This document shows, piece after piece, positions 12,401 through 22,979 of a DNA stretch of 64,000 nucleotides. This DNA is from Mnemiopsis leidyi (taxonomy: Eukaryota > Ctenophora > Tentaculata > Lobata > Bolinopsidae). How positions within the stretch are numbered: the first letter of the stretch is position 1; every line of letters starts with the position of its first letter. The stretch spans positions 78,670 to 142,669 of the forward strand of contig JH154983.1 in assembly GCA_000226015.1 (NCBI GenBank). Direction: 5' to 3'. The notes beneath the pieces were generated by a model that saw only the letters and a list, made by a program, of their open reading frames with translations, searched no databases and was not told where the DNA came from. The translations under genes and the position numbers were made by a program.

Positions 12401-15012
12401 CACAGCGACAGTTCAGTTTGTCCAGAACCACCTGGATGACATGGACCCTAAACGAGGTTTGATATTTCCTACTTTTCCACTTCGATACAGTTATTGAAGT
12501 TCAAATGAATTGGTTGCTGTACATTGTTTTCTTTTTATTTAAAAAAAGTGTTTTTCTTACTTACTAGTTGCTACTGCTACTAAACAACATACTTTCATTG
12601 AGGTAGTATGCTAAGTAAGGTAACTGTTTAGGAGTATCATGGGGGACAGTGTGCTATATGATCGGCGAGGTGCAATATGGAGGTCGTGTCACTGACGACT
12701 TTGATAAGATCCTCCTGAACACTTGTGCAAAAGTCTGGTTCAGAGATGCCATGTTCAACAAAAACTTCTGCTTCTTTAAAGGGTATGTCATTTCTCATTT
12801 AAACGAACCACTTCCTCTAGCACGTAACATGATTAAGTTGTGATTGATTTGATGGTACAGTTCATGTGGCCCAGCAGCGCAATCGATTCATTTTTAAAAT
12901 TTTAGGAAGATCTACAACAGATGGTGTACAACCACCATCTAGACTTCTCTAGAACTTTACAAAACATTTCAACCATTTCAACCGTCCCTCCCCAGGTACA
13001 TAATCCCAGAGTGCACCTCTCTTGAACAGTACCAGGCGTACATCGAAACTCTTCCCCTAACTGATACTCCTGAGGTGTTTGGACTCCATGCTAACGCTGA
13101 TGTCTCTTACCAGAGCAAGGTTAATGAGTAATGGGTTGATAAAGTTCTTGTCTGTTTTTTTTAAAAACTAAATGTAGGAAACTTCTCTTATTAGAGTTGG
13201 GAGGAAGTTTTGTGTTCGATAACTTAGTCTATGACGACTTAGTCTCTCTGACTACTTTACTTAGTCTCTGACTACTTTACTTAGTCTCTGACTACTTTAC
13301 TTAATCTCTGACTACTTTACTTAATCTCTGACAACTTTACTCGCCAACTTTACGATAGCATTTATTTGCAGGTGGCTCGTGAGGCGCTGGAGACTATACT
13401 AAACGTTCAGCCCAAAGACAGCGGAGGTGGAAGTGGGGAAACGAGAGAAAGTGTCGTTTATAAACTGTCCCAGGAAATGTTGGACAAACTACCTCCAGAC
13501 TACGTTCCTCACGAGGTCAGCACTATTTAGAAAAATTAGTATATACACTAACAATGAGGAAGAGAGTGGAAAAGATTCTCAGGAAATTTGATAGAATTTT
13601 GGAGTCAATTCTAGCATTTTCCCTCTCTAAATGGCCTGTAATTTTGGGCAAAACGTAAGACGACGAAATTTTGCAGGTTCGAGCCAGAATCATGAAGTAC
13701 GGTCATCTTGCACCCATGAACATCTTCTTGAAACAGGAGATCGACAGGATGCAGCGTGTTATCAGCGCTGTTCGGATTTGCCTGCAGGTTTGCATCGCAC
13801 GACACAGTGTGTCGTGTTTAATGATTATTCTAATACTTGGTTTAGAGTGAGTACCGCGTCCGGAGTCACTGAGATTAAAATGATTTTTTGTCCAGAATTT
13901 GTCAGACAAGAACAACCGGTAGACACATCAAGTATTTCTAAAAACTTGAACAATCCCCCAGGACCTCAAACTGGCAATTGACGGTACAATAATCATGAAC
14001 GAAAACCTGAGAGATGCCCTAGATAACATGTTCGACGCTCGAATACCGTCTCTCTGGTTGAAGATATCCTGGGAAAGTTCCACTCTGGGATTCTGGTTTA
14101 CCGAACTTCTAGAGCGCACCGCTCAGTTTTCATCCTGGATATTCACCGCTCGTCCCAAAGTATTCTGGATGACCGGCTTCTTCAATCCGCAAGGTTTTCT
14201 GACTGCCATGAGACAAGAGGTTACTAGAGCACACAAAGGTTGGGCATTGGACTCTGTTGTGCTTTTTCAACGATGTTTGTAAAGCGTTCAAAGAAGAGAT
14301 TACCTCCGCGCCCGCAGGTCAGCAAATAACTTCCTTTTTGAATTTCTACAACAATTTTATATCACTGTCATGATTATACTTTCGGCCTCCTACGTGGCCA
14401 ACCTATGCATTGCAAAGCACGAACGGTTATATCCCTTTCTTGCTACAAAGACTTGATATTCTCATGTCAACATGTATTTAAGACAAAACTTCATACCAAA
14501 CACAACTTACAGAGGGGGTATACGTGCATGGTCTGTACCTTGATGGCGCGAGTTGGGACAGAAAGAACGCCAGGCTCGCTGAACAACTCCCTAAAGTTCT
14601 GTTCGTGCCGCTTCCTGTCATCCACATGTTCGCCGTAAACAATGCCAGGTTTAAGATATTTACTTAGTGAGGGGACACTGTACTGGATAGCCCGGCACTC
14701 GCTGTTTTAAGTTCCACAAACTGTATATCAAATCATTAACTGTAAAGAACTATGCATCTTGCACCAAACCTTATTTGATTTATCTAATCTTTACGATTCG
14801 AGAATTATATCTCAGATTGTCTCTTAGTTATTTAAACCAAACATTTCAGCCCTGGAGCAAAGATAAAAGAACCCAACCTGTACATGTGTCCGATCTACAA
14901 GAAACCGAAAAGAACAGATCTGACCTTCATCACCAGTGTCTTCCTGAAGACAAGCCAGCAGCCTGAACATTGGATAATGAGGGCTGTGGCACTTCTATGT
15001 GACATCAAGTAA
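464..15012 (+). CDS. DNAH5: Axonemal outer-arm dynein heavy chain, DNAH5/DNAH8 type, 3' half
   Basis: Motor subunit of the ciliary outer dynein arm; it hydrolyses ATP to slide doublet microtubules. The 5' part lies outside the window. Exons read from GT-AG sites and phase: 464-604, 938-1055, 1267-1459, 1569-1663, 1947-2065, 2374-2560, 2774-2916, 3267-3374, 6367-6539, 6807-6933, 7086-10018, 10146-10314, 10455-10598, 11280-11628, 11830-12185, 12339-12456, 12632-12782, 12996-13119, 13372-13515, 13677-13787, 13962-14317, 14513-14648, 14850-15012. Visible parts: AAA3 P-loop [11 protein letters not shown]4 P-loop GVGGSGKQS, the coiled-coil stalk with microtubule-binding tip, AAA5, AAA6 and the C-terminal domain ending ALLCDIK. 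As I recall the family, long stretches match vertebrate DNAH5/DNAH8. One exon (13962-14317) needs one base fewer: a T run at 14263-14267 shifts the frame, and downstream exons fit only if it is corrected. A GPCR gene sits in the 3375-6366 intron. ATTAAA at 15242-15247 may be the poly(A) signal. Confidence 0.96.
4911..5026. mobile_element. Short foldback (hairpin) insertion just upstream of the nested GPCR
   Basis: Two arms of about 34 bp (4921-4954 and 4961-4995) are inverted copies with only a few mismatches. The same 12 bases, TCAATTTCTGAT, lie on both sides at 4911-4922 and 5015-5026. This is the layout of a miniature foldback element with a target duplication, although 12 bp is long for one. 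It lies 43 bp before the GPCR start codon, in its promoter or leader. Confidence 0.6.
5069..6004 (+). CDS. Intronless rhodopsin-class GPCR, orphan, nested in dynein intron
   Basis: 311-residue seven-helix receptor in one exon. Hydrophobic segments lie at roughly residues 10-32, 43-65, 80-105, 125-148, 173-197, 218-243 and 265-290. Helix 7 ends in NPVVYFW (about 283-289), the class A NPxxY motif, followed by a short basic tail. The DRY position after helix 3 reads LRTLAIIWP, so the Asp is absent. The loop after helix 6 is acidic (EYGDDDMD), and I see no signal peptide. The ligand cannot be named. The first ATG of the open frame is used as start. The gene lies on the same strand inside the dynein intron 3375-6366 and must have its own promoter; a likely AATAAA follows at 6211-6216. 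Class A membership is well supported by the helix pattern and NPxxY; coupling is unknown. Confidence 0.85.
   Translation: MEDLVDIKIIFAYPSICIDVIAVTTNLVALIYFFKRRSELGNAFLSYLSISDAMVCLSDAAFHASFIMPVHSHTFRDVICIMAVSSHVVRCSILVSGMITIYLNILRTLAIIWPMVNFKKQHLNNSLIFFISIFVLLETGFCVLYTYPVIQHVNKMHFGTESTIPYTSGHPLHFVITYSLLIAGIPILLLVLACSVASTAKLLSKDKNLRGNGERNSKIQAAITVLILSVQFVVFNAGGLTLFSIGVDSFVKQLYDPEYGDDDMDHIIQHIGSSAVVLNAFFNPVVYFWRVKKMRQSLIKSSRRVFFRRKK
6211..6216 (+). terminator. Candidate poly(A) signal of the nested GPCR
   Basis: AATAAA about 207 bp after the GPCR stop codon and about 150 bp before the next dynein exon. Use here would end the nested transcript before the dynein exon at 6367. Confidence 0.45.
13239..13342. 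repeat. 20-bp tandem repeat in a dynein intron
   Basis: About five units of TTAGTCTCTGACTACTTTAC; full units start at 13261, 13281, 13301 and 13321, with a degenerate first unit. It lies in the intron between the exons ending 13119 and starting 13372 and ends about 30 bp before the acceptor. Confidence 0.9.
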
Positions 15013-15122
15013 ACTGTGACATCAAGTTAACTGTGACATCAAGTAAACTGTGACATCAAGTAAACTGTGACATCAAGTAAACTGTGACATCAAGTAAACT
15101 GTGACATCAAGTAAACTGTGGC
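14998..15122. repeat. 17-bp tandem repeat grown from the dynein stop codon
   Basis: Seven copies of GACATCAAGT at 15001, 15018, 15035, 15052, 15069, 15086 and 15103, period 17. The first copy is the coding end of the dynein gene (Cys-Asp-Ile-Lys-stop). The next six lie in the 3' UTR and also encode Asp-Ile-Lys-stop in some frame. Confidence 0.95.
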
Positions 15123-15807
15123 ATAATTCAAACTTGGATTGTGTTTTTCAAACGCGTCTAATTATTTTCTTATTTTTCTGTAAACACAGTCAACTGTGCG
15201 AACTATTCTTGCATCAGTTGAGTTTTAGTATTTTCGATCTTATTAAAGTATGACTTTATCATTGTGATATTTTTCATAGAAACTAAAACCTTCATTTTGT
15301 GTGAAAAAGTTTAAAATGAAGAATAAGGCTGTTTCTGATGCATAATTTTCTTAATTCAACTTCAAGTATATCCAATAGCCTGAGCCATGTATTAGTAAAT
15401 TGTCTGAAGTTGGATTTGTATCACTATCTGTATTTGTATTACATTACATCATCAGCCAAACCATGCTTACATTTCTGAACATTTTAAAGAATGCAATGAT
15501 AAATAGTTACACTTACAAAAATAAATTAATATGTTAAGGGGTCAAACAATCTAAGTCACAATAATTAAAAAGTTTTTCCTCTTGCTTACACTGTACTAAT
15601 ACTCTATTCATTGTCATAAGGGCCGCTTTAAGTTCTTATTGTCCAATCCAAATCCATCAGACATATCCTTATCTTTCGGGTCGCTGCTGAACTTCATGTC
15701 ATATCGGTAGATTCCAAACCACGGCTGTCCTCCAAAAACTTCTGTCCAACATCACGTGATCATATCCGTATCACGTGATCTAGATTACAAGGTAACGTTG
15801 ACCCAGC

Positions 15808-17058
15808 TCAATCAGTTGCACTTTCTGGTATACGCTCAGTGACACTAGACCTGACGCAGCTGGGCGCTATCCGTTCCGTGATAGTTCCGATAGACACGCT
15901 CGTGTCCGCACCCGGGTTTATCCTCACGTCTCCATCGGTGCTGGTGGCGTTCATCCCCAGGCTAGTCTTCTGTGTCCCCCTCAGGAGTGCCTTCTGCTTC
16001 CTCTTCAAGCACCTCAGAGGTGCCGCAGCTTGATACAGAAGATCTTTGTAGAAGTTCCTGAGATCTTTCATCCTACATAGCCAGATAAGGGGGGTTGTCA
16101 TGCTGTGTAATCCTGCACACATGACCATGCAGAATGTCACGAAGTAGTTGTTAGAGTCAAATTTTAGGAGAGATTCCCTCTTTTCTCCGTTAGAGACATC
16201 AGAAAATGCCAAGATCATGTAGACCATGTTAGGAAAGTTAAGAACTGCATAGTTTACCGTGGCCAGGAGAATGGTGCAGGTCGCTCTGATCTTCAGTCTG
16301 TCTGGGGGCTGTCGGAACCGAATCTTGTTAAGATTCTTTATAGCTCTTTTCTTGCAGAAGAGCCTTTCCCACCAGCGTATCTTCATGTTCGGACTCCGCA
16401 CGTCCAGTTCTTCCAGCTCGGCCCGCTTCTGTCCCAGAAGAAGCACGTAAGATATTCCACAGCTAAGCAGGACCGCTATAAAGGGAACCACTCGCTCAAA
16501 GATGTTGAACAGCCCAAATATCATCCAGTAGATCCGGGAATCTTTTCCAAAGAGGCCCTCGTAATCCCAGTGGCAGATCAGGAAGTTGGTGTTCAGAGTG
16601 TAGGAGGATTGGAAGAAATAAGGCAGGCAGACTTGAACAACCATAAGGAGAATATACATACATATTGCTCCCCTGACGGCTATAATAGAGTTTTTACCGA
16701 AGGGGAAGAGCAGGGCCTTAGTCCTACACATGTTGAAAGTCAGGATCAGGAAGATGGACATGTGGTTGGCAATGTTCCAGAATATTCCCCACACATTGCA
16801 GACAGTGTGGTTGCTCAGCCAGAGGGTATCTTGCTCGAGGAAGGAGATCCCCACAGGAAGGAGCAGTAGACACAGCAGTAGATCTGTGGCCGTGATGTGC
16901 GAGTAGAGGAGGTTTGGGATGTCCCTCTTCTTGGATCGAGCGAAGAAGTAACCGAGCGTCACTGCGTTAGCTAGCCCTCCTACACAGAAGACCACGACGG
17001 AGACCACCCCGTACATCCATCCTACCCCATCCACCGTTGTCTTCACAAGTTGTCCCAT
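15808..17058 (-). CDS. Intronless rhodopsin-like GPCR with divergent signature motifs
   Basis: 416-residue seven-helix receptor in one exon on the minus strand, convergent with the dynein gene. Seven hydrophobic segments are visible. The conserved Cys at the start of helix 3 (HTVCNVWG) and one in extracellular loop 2 (FLICHWDYEG) could form the usual disulfide. An N-glycosylation site (NHT, about residue 82) lies in the first extracellular loop. The motif after helix 3 is FNMCRTKALLFPF instead of DRY, and helix 7 ends TPLIWLCR instead of NPxxY. Intracellular loop 3 is long and basic. The C-terminal tail of about 85 residues is rich in Ser and Thr, typical of phosphorylation and arrestin sites. 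The start is the first ATG of the frame, with a short hydrophilic N terminus. It is probably a rapidly diverging class A receptor; the ligand is unknown. Confidence 0.85.
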   Translation of the reverse strand: MGQLVKTTVDGVGWMYGVVSVVVFCVGGLANAVTLGYFFARSKKRDIPNLLYSHITATDLLLCLLLLPVGISFLEQDTLWLSNHTVCNVWGIFWNIANHMSIFLILTFNMCRTKALLFPFGKNSIIAVRGAICMYILLMVVQVCLPYFFQSSYTLNTNFLICHWDYEGLFGKDSRIYWMIFGLFNIFERVVPFIAVLLSCGISYVLLLGQKRAELEELDVRSPNMKIRWWERLFCKKRAIKNLNKIRFRQPPDRLKIRATCTILLATVNYAVLNFPNMVYMILAFSDVSNGEKRESLLKFDSNNYFVTFCMVMCAGLHSMTTPLIWLCRMKDLRNFYKDLLYQAAAPLRCLKRKQKALLRGTQKTSLGMNATSTDGDVRINPGADTSVSIGTITERIAPSCVRSSVTERIPESATD

Positions 17059-18075
17059 GCCGAAAGTCGAGAGTTGATCGGGTTACAAAAGAGATTGCGG
17101 TGATCTGACGAGGAGCTCCGAGACTAGCTACAAATGTTACAACTAAGATGTGCCAAAATATCTAATAAAGCGGGACGGTCGGTTCTTCAGCAGGAATGTT
17201 CCACGTCATGAGTGACATGTCACGCAGTCACGGGGCCAGTTATACCATTAACAAAATCCAATAAAACTAATAGCTTGTTGAAGTCGAGGGCTGGTGGTGC
17301 TGGCTGATTATAATTGTGATCTCCTAATGTTAGACATGGTTGAGACGGTTTTAGGTGGAGTTATGTGGTATGGGTTCAAAGTTTATAGTCAAGCCATTTG
17401 AGAACTTCAGGAGCTTTCATGATGTCTGATAGTGATATTAGAAATGTGATGGTGAAACTTTAAGTACGACCTTGGAGTACATATTTATTTCAAATCAAAT
17501 TTTGAATTAATAATCGTCGCCAATTTCAGTTTCAACTTTCTCCAATCTCAATAGCAGTATTTGTTGTAGTATTAGTTATAGTCCAATACTATTAGTATTT
17601 CTAATGGCATGGCACAATACTGAATACGTGGCTTGGTAGTGCCCGTGATAATTTTTACAGGAATCAATTCGCTTCGAATGAGGGTCTGAGTGAGAGTCTG
17701 ACAAAATCAGACAAGTGATAATTCGATTATTATTATTATTTGGCTGGGCCTGTCAAAGCTGATTTTAACTTGTGACTGTGAGTGTGGCTACAAAATCAAA
17801 ATGTTAAAACTTAAAGTTAAAATTAAATAAGACAACTACAAAATAGAAATAATTCTGAAAGTTGAAGATTGGAGAGTTAGCTGTTACAAAAAATAAACTA
17901 GAATATCAAATTAGATTTAGAAAAATGAAAACGGTTGTCTTTGATAGCTTTACGACTATGTTGTATGACGTATGTGACCTAGGCCCAAGCTCTTGCCAGC
18001 TGCAACTGCCAGCTGCTTTTGTGTGGCTGTACATCGAAATGATCTGACATACTATATTTATTTATTAAAGAAACC
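17059..18075. other. Gene-free spacer upstream of the minus-strand GPCR
   Basis: AT-rich sequence with a short ATT run near 17725-17740 and no supported coding frame. Its first few hundred bases should hold the promoter of the minus-strand GPCR, but I see no clear core element. Confidence 0.5.
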
Positions 18076-18164
18076 TTGTCGAGATGTTACCCGACCCGCG
18101 CGCGGCTCGCAGTTTTCTTGTTTCTGCTCTCCTCGCGAACGTTAGACGGATATCATCTCGTCAA
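18076..18164. mobile_element. MITE-like element (60-90 bp TIR family), copy 1
   Basis: Begins TTGTCGAGATGTTACCCGAC and ends with the inverted partner (reading inward, TTGACGAGATGATATCCGTC). The flanks AAGAAACC (18068-18075) and GAGAAACC (18165-18172) are an 8-bp target duplication with one change. No coding capacity. Confidence 0.75.
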
Positions 18165-18394
18165 GAGAAACCTAACTTTAAGTTTAAGAATTGAAAAGCG
18201 GTTGCTTGGGGATCTCAGTCTTTGCTGCTTCGCCGTAGTATAGAGGGACCGAGAGCCACGCAGCGCCCGGTAAAAGGGCAACTGTGAGTGTGTTGCACTT
18301 GCTAGTAAATACGTATATCCCTGGTCGAGCTTACAGCTTAGCGCGAAATTAGGACGGACGCGCGACGCAAAAGCTCCCGACTCGCGCGTTAGAC

Positions 18395-18470
18395 GGATAT
18401 CAATTTGTCTCACGCCGGCAGCAGGGCTATCCGGCTATGCAACGTATAGCAAGATATCATCTCGTCAAGT
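18395..18470. repeat. Fragments of the same TIR family
   Basis: The right-end motif GTTAGACGGATATCA occurs near 18389-18403 and ATATCATCTCGTCAAG near 18453-18468, separated by unrelated GC-rich sequence. This looks like a decayed or interrupted copy. Confidence 0.4.
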
Positions 18471-18812
18471 CTGCTTACGCATGTTACGTTCATGTCTCAC
18501 GTTGTTGGTTGTGACCCTTTTCACATTGTATGAAAATTCCGCTTTCATTTTCAATATTCCGCGACCATAATGGGATATTCATATTTGTTGATGCGTTTTT
18601 ATTTGTTGTAGCTGTACATTGTTAAACTTAATTATACAGCTGCAGGCGCACCCTCCGGCCGCCGCCATCTTATACTCAGAGTCGGGGAAACGAAGGTCGG
18701 ACATGAACAAAGTCAAACAAATTATGTGACGAGCTGCCTTCCAAAGATATGGAAAGTGCTGAGACATGAGATTGAGAGTTAGATTGAGATTATACTGTGA
18801 TCTTGTCTTGGT

Positions 18813-18878
18813 TTGACGAGATTATATCCGTCTAACGTTCAGCTTTAGCTGGGTGAGTCGGGTATCACCGCGATGCAA
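18813..18878. mobile_element. MITE-like element (60-90 bp TIR family), copy 2
   Basis: Starts TTGACGAGATTATATCCGTC and ends GGTATCACCGCGATGCAA, the opposite orientation to copy 1. The flanks are GTCTTGGT (18805-18812) and GTCTTGGA (18879-18886), an 8-bp target duplication with one change. Confidence 0.8.
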
Positions 18879-18889
18879 GTCTTGGACTG

Positions 18890-19420
18890 GGTAACTCAGT
18901 CCTTATAGTTATTGTCTACGACAACGATCGGAGGGAAAGCTGGAGAGAGCCACGCAGCGCCCGATAATTGTGATCACAAGTACAATGGGACAGGCACCTA
19001 CTCCTAGTCCTAGGTGTACCACATTAAAAACTTCGAGTTGTGATGATAAAGGATTTCTTAATTCTAAAAACAATGGGACAAACACCTACTCCTAGTCATA
19101 GTCATACTCATGATAGGTGTACCACATTAACAGCTTCAAGTTGTGATGATAGAGGATTTTCATTTATAAATTCTAAAATAATTTAGGTATCCCCCTTCTT
19201 GAAATATCATATTAGGGATTTTGATATACGGTTTGTCAAGGATGGAGCATTTTGACAATTCTTTTAGTTTTCAATCAGCTAACCTACAGAAAACCAAATT
19301 GAAAACTTTAAGTCTAAGCCTAAGGGTTGGGATGAAAATGGGACAGCAGTGTCCTGTATTTTGGAAATTTTAACAACATTTTTTAAAATGATAATCTTAA
19401 TTCGAATAAAGTCTGAGTGT
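18890..19420. repeat. Upstream repeat block of paralog A
   Basis: A mosaic of short blocks that recurs at 33940-34310 and in part at 22360-22660, 37160-37480 and 60110-60580. Recognisable pieces are GAGAGCCACGCAGCGCCCG, AATGGGACA, CTAACCTACAGAAAACC and GGTGTCCT-like segments. The last two flank both sides of the purine array. No coding signal. Confidence 0.6.
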
Positions 19421-19804
19421 CCTATCTTTATCATAATCAAGGATAAAATAGGGGATTAAGGATTTAGAAGGAAAGAGAAGGGGTCAAAATATAGATTAAG
19501 AAAGAGAGGGGCTATGCCTAGAGGACGGTGATATGAATAAAGGAACTATGAGATAAAAAGGGGGTGTAGAAAAAGGATTGTAAAGATTATAAGTGAGAAG
19601 GCATTATAAGAGAAATGTGAGCAGATGTAGAAGCTCGAAATTTTCTAGGCCAGCTGGTAAAGATTAGTTTACAATGGGTATCGGAGCTTTGTTTATCTCG
19701 CAAGGCCTATACCTATAAGCTATACAGCAAAAAATTGAGGATAGAGAAAATGGGATAGAGGATATAGAATGCAGTGCCAGTAGAGTAAACAGACTGAAAC
19801 TGAG

Positions 19805-22060
19805 AGGAGAAAGATTGAAAGTATAAACGAAGGGAGATAAAAACCGCAGAATGGAGGGAGAGAAGAGGAAAGAAGATTGCAAAGAGCAAAGGAAGTAAAG
19901 AGACATTGAAAACAGCAAAGAGGGGAGAGAGTGAGAGTGGAGAAAGTAAGGAGAAACGAAGGGAGAGTGGAGATCGTAAATAGAAGAGGAAGGGAGAGTG
20001 GAGGGAGTAAAGAAAAGAGGAAGGGAGAAAAGAGGAGAGGATGGGACTAAGGAGGATCGGGAAGTGGATAGAGCAACCGGGAAGAGTGGAGTGCAAAGTG
20101 AAGAGGAAGGAAGAGTACAGAGAGTGGAGAGAAAAGGATGGAGAGTAGAGAGAGAGTAAAGAGAAAAAGAATGGAGAGTTGAGAGAGTAAATAGGATAGA
20201 AAGCAAAAGTGGAAAGCAAAGAGAAGAGGAAGGGAGAATGGAGATAGTAAACGGTAGAGAAAGGGAGAGTGGAGTAAGCCAAGAGGAGAGAAGGGAGAGT
20301 GGAGAAATTAAGGAGGAGAGGAAGGGAGAGTGAGGAGAGAAAAGAGGAGTTGAAGGGAGTGTAGAAAGTTATGAGAAAGGGGAATGAAGACAGTACAAAT
20401 GAGTGAAAGGAAGATTGGAGACAGTAAACAGGAGAGGAAGGGAGAGTGGAGAGGCTAAAGAGGAGAGGAAGGGAGTTGGAGAGAGTAATGAGAAGAGGAA
20501 GGGAGAGTGGAAATAGCAAAAAGGAGAAGAAGGAAGAGTGAAGAGATCAAAGAGGGTGTTAGGGAACGAGGAGAGAGTTAAGAGGAGAGGAAGGGAAAGT
20601 GGAGACAGTAAAGAGGAGAGGAAGGGAGAGTGAAGAGAGTAGAGAGGAGAGGAAGGGAGATTAGAGAGAGAGTAAAGAGGAGACAAAGACAAAGTGAAGA
20701 CATTAAAGAGGAGAGGAAGGGAGAGTGAAGAGATCAAAGAGGGTGTAGGGGAACGAGGAGAGAGCAATGAGAAGAGGATGGGATAGTGGAGACATTAAAG
20801 AGGAGAGGAAAGGAAAGTGGAGAGAGTAAAGAGGAGAGGAAGGAATAGTGAAAAGAGCAAAAGGAAAAGCAGGAAGAGTGAAGAGATCAAAGAGGGTGTA
20901 AGGGAACGAGGAGAGAGTAAAGAGGAGAGGAAGGGAGACTGGAGAGAGTAAAGAGGAGAGGAAGGGAAAGTGGAAATAGCAAGAAAGAGAAGAAGGAAGA
21001 GTGAAGAGATCAAACAGGGTGTAAGGGAATGAGGAGAGAGTAAAGAGGAGAGGAAGGGAAAGTGGAAATAGCAAGAAAGAGAAGAAGGAAGAGTGAAGAG
21101 ATCAAAGAGGGTGTAAGGGAACGAGGAGAGATTATAGAGGAGAGGAAGGGAAAGTGGAGACAGTAAAGAGGAGAGGAAGGGAGAGTGGAGAGAGCAAAGA
21201 GGAGAGGATGGGATAGTGGAGACGAGCAAAAAGGGGAGGAAGGGACCCTGAGTGAAGCGAGTAAAGAAGAGAGGAAGGGAGAGTGGAGAGGTTAAAAAGA
21301 AGTGGAAGGGAAAGTGGTGAGAGTAAAGAAGAGAGGAAGGGACAGTGGAGAGATTAAATGGGAGAGGAAAGGAGTGTAAAAAGAGCAAATAGAAGAAAAG
21401 AAAGAGTGGAGAGAGCAAAGAGGGGGAAGTGAAAGAGCAAATAGAAGAAAAGAAAGAGTGGAGACAGCAAAGAGGGGGAAGGGAGATTTGAAATAGCAAA
21501 GAGGAAAAAGGGGGAGATTGGAGAATACAAAGAGGAGACGAAGGGTAAGTGGAGAGAGTTTAGAGAAGAGGAAGAAAGAGCGGAGAAAGTAAAGAGGAGA
21601 GAAAGCGAAAGTGGACTAAGCAAAGAGAAGAGGAAGGGAGAGCGGTGAGAGTAAAGAGGAGAGGAGGGGAAAGTGGAGAGAGCGAAAAGGAGAGAAAGGA
21701 AGACTGGAAAAGTGAAGAGAGCAAAGAGGGTGAGAGCAATGAGTGAGTGAGTAAAGGATGGGAGATTGAAGAGAGTATAGAGAAAAGGAAGGGAGGGAAG
21801 AGAGATCAAAGAGGAGAGGAAGAGAGAATGAAGAGAGTTAAGAGAAGAGAAAGGGAGAGAGGAGAGAGCAAAGAGGAGAGGAAGGAAAAGTGATAAGAGT
21901 AAAGGGGGGGGAAGGGATAGTAGAGAAAGTAAAGAGGAGAGGAAAAGAGATTGGAGAGAGCAAAAAGGCGAGGAAGGGAGAGTGGAGAGAGTAAAGAGGA
22001 AAGGAAGGGAGAGTGGAGAGAGCAAAGTGAGGCGGAACGGAAAGTGAGAACAAAAAAAAC
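19805..22060. repeat. Purine-rich minisatellite, 31-bp unit, array 1
   Basis: About 2.2 kb in which the plus strand is nearly all A and G. The unit is about 31 bp, built on CAAAGAGGAGAGGAAGGGAG followed by AGTGGAGAGAG, with many point changes and one- or two-base slips. The minus strand stays open in several frames and gives long Ser/Leu/Pro/Phe readings, a composition effect and not genes. The array lies about 0.7 kb upstream of the TATA block of gene A. Confidence 0.95.
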
Positions 22061-22359
22061 AAGGAGGGTAAATGGTAAATGTGTCTTGATGACTGACGGA
22101 GAACACCTTCGAGCATGAAGAGGGGATAGAAAGAAGATAGAAAGCAGAAGAGTGACTTGGTTTTTAAAGCCACATGTGCATAAGGCCATGAAATGAAACT
22201 TCATAAGTCATGACTATGGTAGGTTGATTTCCGGCCATAGCCTTAAGCCCATAGGCCGCGTGTTTCTGCTTATATCGTTTGAGCCGTTTCTCATTAAGCC
22301 TAATCTACACTAGTTCTAACTTCTAGTTAGTCGAAGGCGGGGCAATTGGAGATTTTGTT

Positions 22360-22765
22360 TCCATCAGATGACCTACAGAAAGCCACATTCAAAACCAATG
22401 GTTGTGATAAGAATGGGACAGCATCGTTATGATTCTGAAATATTTTACAAAAAATTTGTCATCCCAAAATAGTTTGGGTGTCCTCCCTCACCACACAGTA
22501 AAATAAATGATTACCGGTTTTTCGGTGCATATTTGATGAGGATACATATATTTTTTCAAGAAGAACGCATTTATTTTGCTCAGCTGACCGACAGGTTACC
22601 ACATTGGAAATCCTGAGTTGAATTAAGATAGGGGGCAGAGTCACAGCTTATTTATTCTGCGAAGCGAAACAAAGAGCTTTTAGCTTTATTGACTATGTAT
22701 TATAGTATAGGATTCCTTTATGATTTTCTTCGGTGAGGTAAGGGAGGCAGGCCATATATAAACAT
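22360..22765 (+). promoter_or_regulatory. Conserved upstream/promoter block of gene A with TATA box
   Basis: TATATAAA at 22755-22762 inside GGGAGGCAGGCCATATATAA, followed by CATCTTCCCGCTGCCCGG. The same context stands upstream of gene B (37595-37602) and gene C (60676-60683), 0.8-1.1 kb before each start codon. Conservation of the block and its placement suggest a core promoter with a spliced or long leader. Transcription start is not shown. Confidence 0.5.
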
Positions 22766-22900
22766 CTTCCCGCTGCCCGGAGACATGGTATCACCAACAA
22801 GCACATTTACTGATTTTACCTCATCGGACCGACTTTATCGTTAGTCCATTCTTGGCCCCCATATTAATCATAATGGCCATATTTTCACTCAAATATATGG

Positions 22901-22979
22901 TTGTCGTGGTTAGACCCGACCCTCGCAGCTCTAAGCTGAACGATAAAACCATAGAGTTAGACGGATACATTCTCGTTAA
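22901..22979. mobile_element. MITE-like element (60-90 bp TIR family), copy 3
   Basis: Starts TTGTCGTGGTTAGACCCGAC and ends ACGGATACATTCTCGTTAA. Perfect 8-bp flanks ATATATGG lie at 22893-22900 and 22980-22987. The same insertion is present in copy B (37725-37809), while the matching place in copy C (about 60855-60875) lacks it. Confidence 0.85.

Noticed and set aside
14998-15122. Regular 17-bp repeats considered as a CRISPR-like array
   Set aside because: There are no variable spacers; it is a simple tandem repeat in an animal gene's 3' UTR.
18180-18320. GC-rich block with GCCACGCAGCGCCCGGT considered as a tRNA-derived SINE
   Set aside because: No A or B box that I can recognise; it recurs at 18950, 33983 and inverted at 53370, so I only call it a dispersed repeat block.
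19664-22204. Several long minus-strand open frames rich in Ser, Leu, Pro and Phe
   Set aside because: They are the complement of the purine minisatellite, which lacks stop codons by composition. All three frames give the same repeated peptide pattern.
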